Shown here: positions 61,490 to 64,000 of the stretch, in pieces
How positions within the stretch are numbered: position 1 is the stretch's first letter
Layout: every line of letters begins with the position of its first letter
Source of the DNA: Microstegium vimineum
Taxonomy: Eukaryota; Streptophyta; Magnoliopsida; Poales; Poaceae
NCBI GenBank assembly: GCA_022036555.1
Contig: CM039126.1
Span: 14,417,263 to 14,481,262, forward strand
Length of the DNA stretch: 64,000 nt
Direction of reading: 5' to 3'
The notes under the pieces: model-generated
What the model was told of the DNA's origin: nothing
The model's input: the letters and a program-made list of their open reading frames with translations, nothing else
Databases searched by the model: none
Position numbers and translations under genes: made by a program

Positions 61490-64000
61490 TGTAACACCCA
61501 AAGTTTTGCATATTTCTAAATAGATTAAAAGTAAATTTTGAATTGCATTTTATGTGGGCATTAAAACATAGGGAAATTAACTAAAGGTTTCATAGAATAA
61601 AAATGACCATCATGCTAGAAACATTTGTGTTGCATTCATGCTGATGCATAGCTTTTGGTTTTGTCTGGAATTTCAAAATTCGAACTTGAATTCAAAGCTC
61701 AATTGAAAAAGGTGTTTGAAAATTCAAAATAAATAGAAAAAAACAATTCTCTCCTTCTCTCTCTCTCTTTCTGGCTTTCTGGCCCGAGGCCATATCCCCC
61801 CAGCCCAGTTCCCTCCTCTCTCTCTCTCTGTTGGGCCAAACGCCAGCAGGCCGGCCCAACTTCACTCCCCGCGCCACAGCTCTCTCTCTCGCTGATAGAA
61901 CCGCCCCACCGGTCAGCTCTCCTCTCTCCCGCTGACGAGCATCTCCAACATGTCAGCGACTCCCTTCCCCTTTCCTTCTTCTCCCCTTCCTCCCTTCCTT
62001 TCTCTCGCCGGTGGACTCCCGCCGAGTTCGATTCGGGTAGAAAATCCCCCTCCCTTTCCTTCGTCGACTCAGAACCGTGGCAGGTCTAGCTACGCGCAGC
62101 GCCGCCACCTCCCTTTCCTTCCTCCCCTTCTCTTCTTTCCTTTCCCTGGCCGCCGCCCTTTCCTTGCGCCCGAGTTCGAATCCGCGGCGGAATCCGCTCT
62201 TGCCTTCCCCGCGGTGCTCCCCGAGCTATAAAAGCTCATGCCCTGCGTCCTTCCGCCCTCACCTTGCGACCGCGGAACATCAAGAGCCACACCAGAGCTG
62301 CAGAGCCCATCTGCGCCGCCGTCGATTCTGCCTCTGCCGAGTTCCTCCGCGCCAACCAACTGTTCCTCGAGCCTCGCAGTGAGGTAAACAACGCCCCGAG
62401 GCCTCGCTCTCCCTCCCCGACCTCTCTGTCGCACTGCTCCGCGATTATCGACGAGGCAGAGCCGCTGCGCTGCGTGGTCACTCCGCCCCCGAGCGCAATC
62501 GCTTCAACCAACTCCACCACCGTGTTCGCTTTGCTCTCCTCTCTCTCCCAGACCTATTCGCGCAGAGAATGGCGCACTAAAACGACTAATAGCGTTGCGC
62601 CGCCGCTCGCCGGCAATGGCGCCGCCGCGCTCTGGCTATCCCGGCCAGGAGCGCCGCCCTTCTCCCCTCGGATCTAATCCCGACCGTCCATTTCTAATCG
62701 GATGGACCTCCGCGCCAGATACCGCTTCGGCTGTCTCTTTTGCAAAACAGACCTCACCCTTTTTATAGTCTAAACCCGCGGTCCAGTTGGCGTATTCCCT
62801 TGTTACGCTTTCGGTTCTGGAAGGCGCATTTCTTTTCTGTCTGTTTTAATTCAAAAATAAAAAGGACAACCTTATTTACAGTTTTGCCACCCTATTTTAA
62901 ATGCTCATAAATTGCTCATTTTAAATCCAAATCGCTCTGTTCAAGTTGCGTTAGATCCGTATTTTCATGCTCTAACCAGTAGTATAGATTTCATCTATGT
63001 TAATTACTTTTTAAAATCAAAGAAAATTATTTCCGTAATGCTTTAATCTTGCTCTTTTCAAAATTCAAAATCCCGTTTAATTCATATCTTTTCCGTTATA
63101 GCTCCGTTTTTCGTGATTCAAGCGTCTTTGTGATCGTAGTGAGACGTAGATCAGTTTTATAAACTTTTAATCTTGTTTTATTGTGTTTGGTGTACTGTTC
63201 TAATCTATAGTCTTGTTTGTTTGCATGTTGTGCCTCTGCGTGATTGCGTGTGATGTGATGATCGAGTACAGACGGTGAGCAGTACGTGGAGACCAAGGGT
63301 TTTGCCTTGAGCAGGAGCAGCAGCAGGATCCCTTTGAGCAAGGCAAGTATTCATGGGATCATCCTTGTTGTCCTAATCACTTAAATCATTAATTCATGAT
63401 TGCATGTGTTTCCTTGATATCCTATTTAGCTTTCACCATAGTTTTTGTACCTTATACCTTGTTACCATGGGAATTTACGCATTTGGGTAGATCAATCTAG
63501 TGCTCTCGAGACATAACCATGATCATGTAAACCTGACTAATGACTTATGCAACAATGGTAAAATCTGCTTTTTAGCAACATGGATTAGGGTGAACTAGAG
63601 CATAGTTTTTGAGATGCTCTAGAACCTCCGTAAGAGATCACCCGGGACATACAGTACAACCATGGGGCTATATGGCTCTGGCTTTAGTTCAGTATTAGGG
63701 TCACTCTCTCGCACGCGGCAGTTCACGAAAGTTGCCATTGCCGAGCGGTTGCGGAGCGGCTGGAGTGGGGACCGCTGCGTGTGTGTACCATCCCGGGCTC
63801 CTATATACCCCTTGCCCGTGGATCCGTACTGTCTGTGGTATGTCAGCGAACCCCTTTGAAAGACTTCATAGTGTTCCCTGCCCGCTCACCTTGGTAGTGT
63901 TAAGGGAGTCATGATCCGGGGCATTTGGGCAAACACGACTCATGGGTAAAGTGTACAAACTCTGCAGAGTGTTAACAACTGATATATTAGCCGTGCTCAC
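61490..64000 (+). repeat. Long LTR (>2.5 kb) of a gypsy-type element, running off the window
   Basis: It opens TGTAACACCCAAAGTTTTGC directly after the gypsy pol end and shows no coding sequence for 2.5 kb. The first part is AT-rich, then a CT-rich block (about 61745-61940), then a GC-rich block with a TATA box. The later part (63640-64000) contains phrases such as GGACATACAGTACAACCATG, CCATCCCGGGCTCC and CTCTGCAGAGTGTTAA, which I recognise as typical of very long grass gypsy LTRs (Atlantys/RIRE-like). The family name is recalled, not searched. It may be an insertion into the gypsy relic or that element's own 3' LTR. Open frames at 61950-62677 are low-complexity and not supported as genes. Confidence 0.65.
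62227..62234 (+). promoter_or_regulatory. TATA box of the long LTR
   Basis: TATAAAAG sits in GC-rich sequence (CCGAGCTATAAAAGCTC), about 740 bp into the LTR. Transcription would start about 30 bp downstream, near 62260, marking the U3/R border. The upstream CT-rich tract resembles plant core-promoter Y patches. Confidence 0.6.

Noticed and set aside
1..61577. A true tandem duplication of the FAB1-aldolase locus
   Set aside because: One copy ends exactly at an N gap inside sequence continuous in the other, and the differences are mostly run lengths. I keep it only as an untested alternative.
61950..62677. Several open frames in GC-rich sequence as genes
   Set aside because: They are Pro/Ser/Arg-rich low-complexity frames on both strands within the long LTR around its TATA box.
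1..64000. CRISPR arrays, tRNA or rRNA genes, bacterial-type operons
   Set aside because: No regularly spaced repeats and no rRNA or tRNA-like sequence were noticed by eye. I did not run a covariance search, so a divergent tRNA could be missed.

Overview
The window is plant nuclear DNA, most likely from a grass. It has intron-rich genes with GT-AG junctions, a GC-rich Copia element, Stowaway-type MITEs, and degenerate LINE and Ty3/gypsy relics. I cannot name the species. It looks like a draft assembly: a run of exactly 100 N (29347-29446) separates two contigs.

There are two host genes, arranged tail to tail. (1) On the plus strand is the 3' part of a fused multidomain gene. It carries two 3-hydroxyisobutyrate-dehydrogenase-like domains, then a DUF1537 (four-carbon acid sugar kinase) domain, then a class II aldolase. 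Arabidopsis AT1G18270 has the same layout. (2) On the minus strand is a FAB1/PIKfyve-type phosphatidylinositol-3-phosphate 5-kinase without a FYVE domain. Its 11 coding exons join without a frame break to 4,809 bp.

Left contig (copy A, 1-29346): fused-gene 3' part (1-7034); short intergenic region; FAB1 (7989-20662) with a 5.1-kb Copia element (9034-14169) in its last intron; minus-strand LINE relic (about 21.5-23.2 kb); LTR-like and CCGGA-rich repeats (23.3-25.2 kb); broken Ty3/gypsy pol (25.2-29.26 kb); and the first bases of a long LTR that runs into the gap.

Right contig (29447-64000): the upstream exons of the fused gene (29.5-37.2 kb), then a second copy (copy B, 37229-61577) of everything in copy A, then more than 2.4 kb of the long LTR with its own TATA box. 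Copy B lacks 4.9 kb around the Copia element. In its noisy parts (about 29.4-42.6 kb and 45.6-46.7 kb) it is full of single-base, mostly homopolymer, indels.

The main conclusion is that copies A and B are probably one locus assembled twice. Copy A ends at the gap exactly inside sequence that continues in copy B, and in the clean stretches I compared the copies differ almost only in homopolymer length. Gene models should come from copy A, plus 29.5-37.2 kb for the upstream exons. The two genes have no obvious joint function. The fused protein suggests a one-polypeptide route for catabolism of a C4 sugar acid. FAB1 makes PtdIns(3,5)P2 on endosomal and vacuolar membranes.
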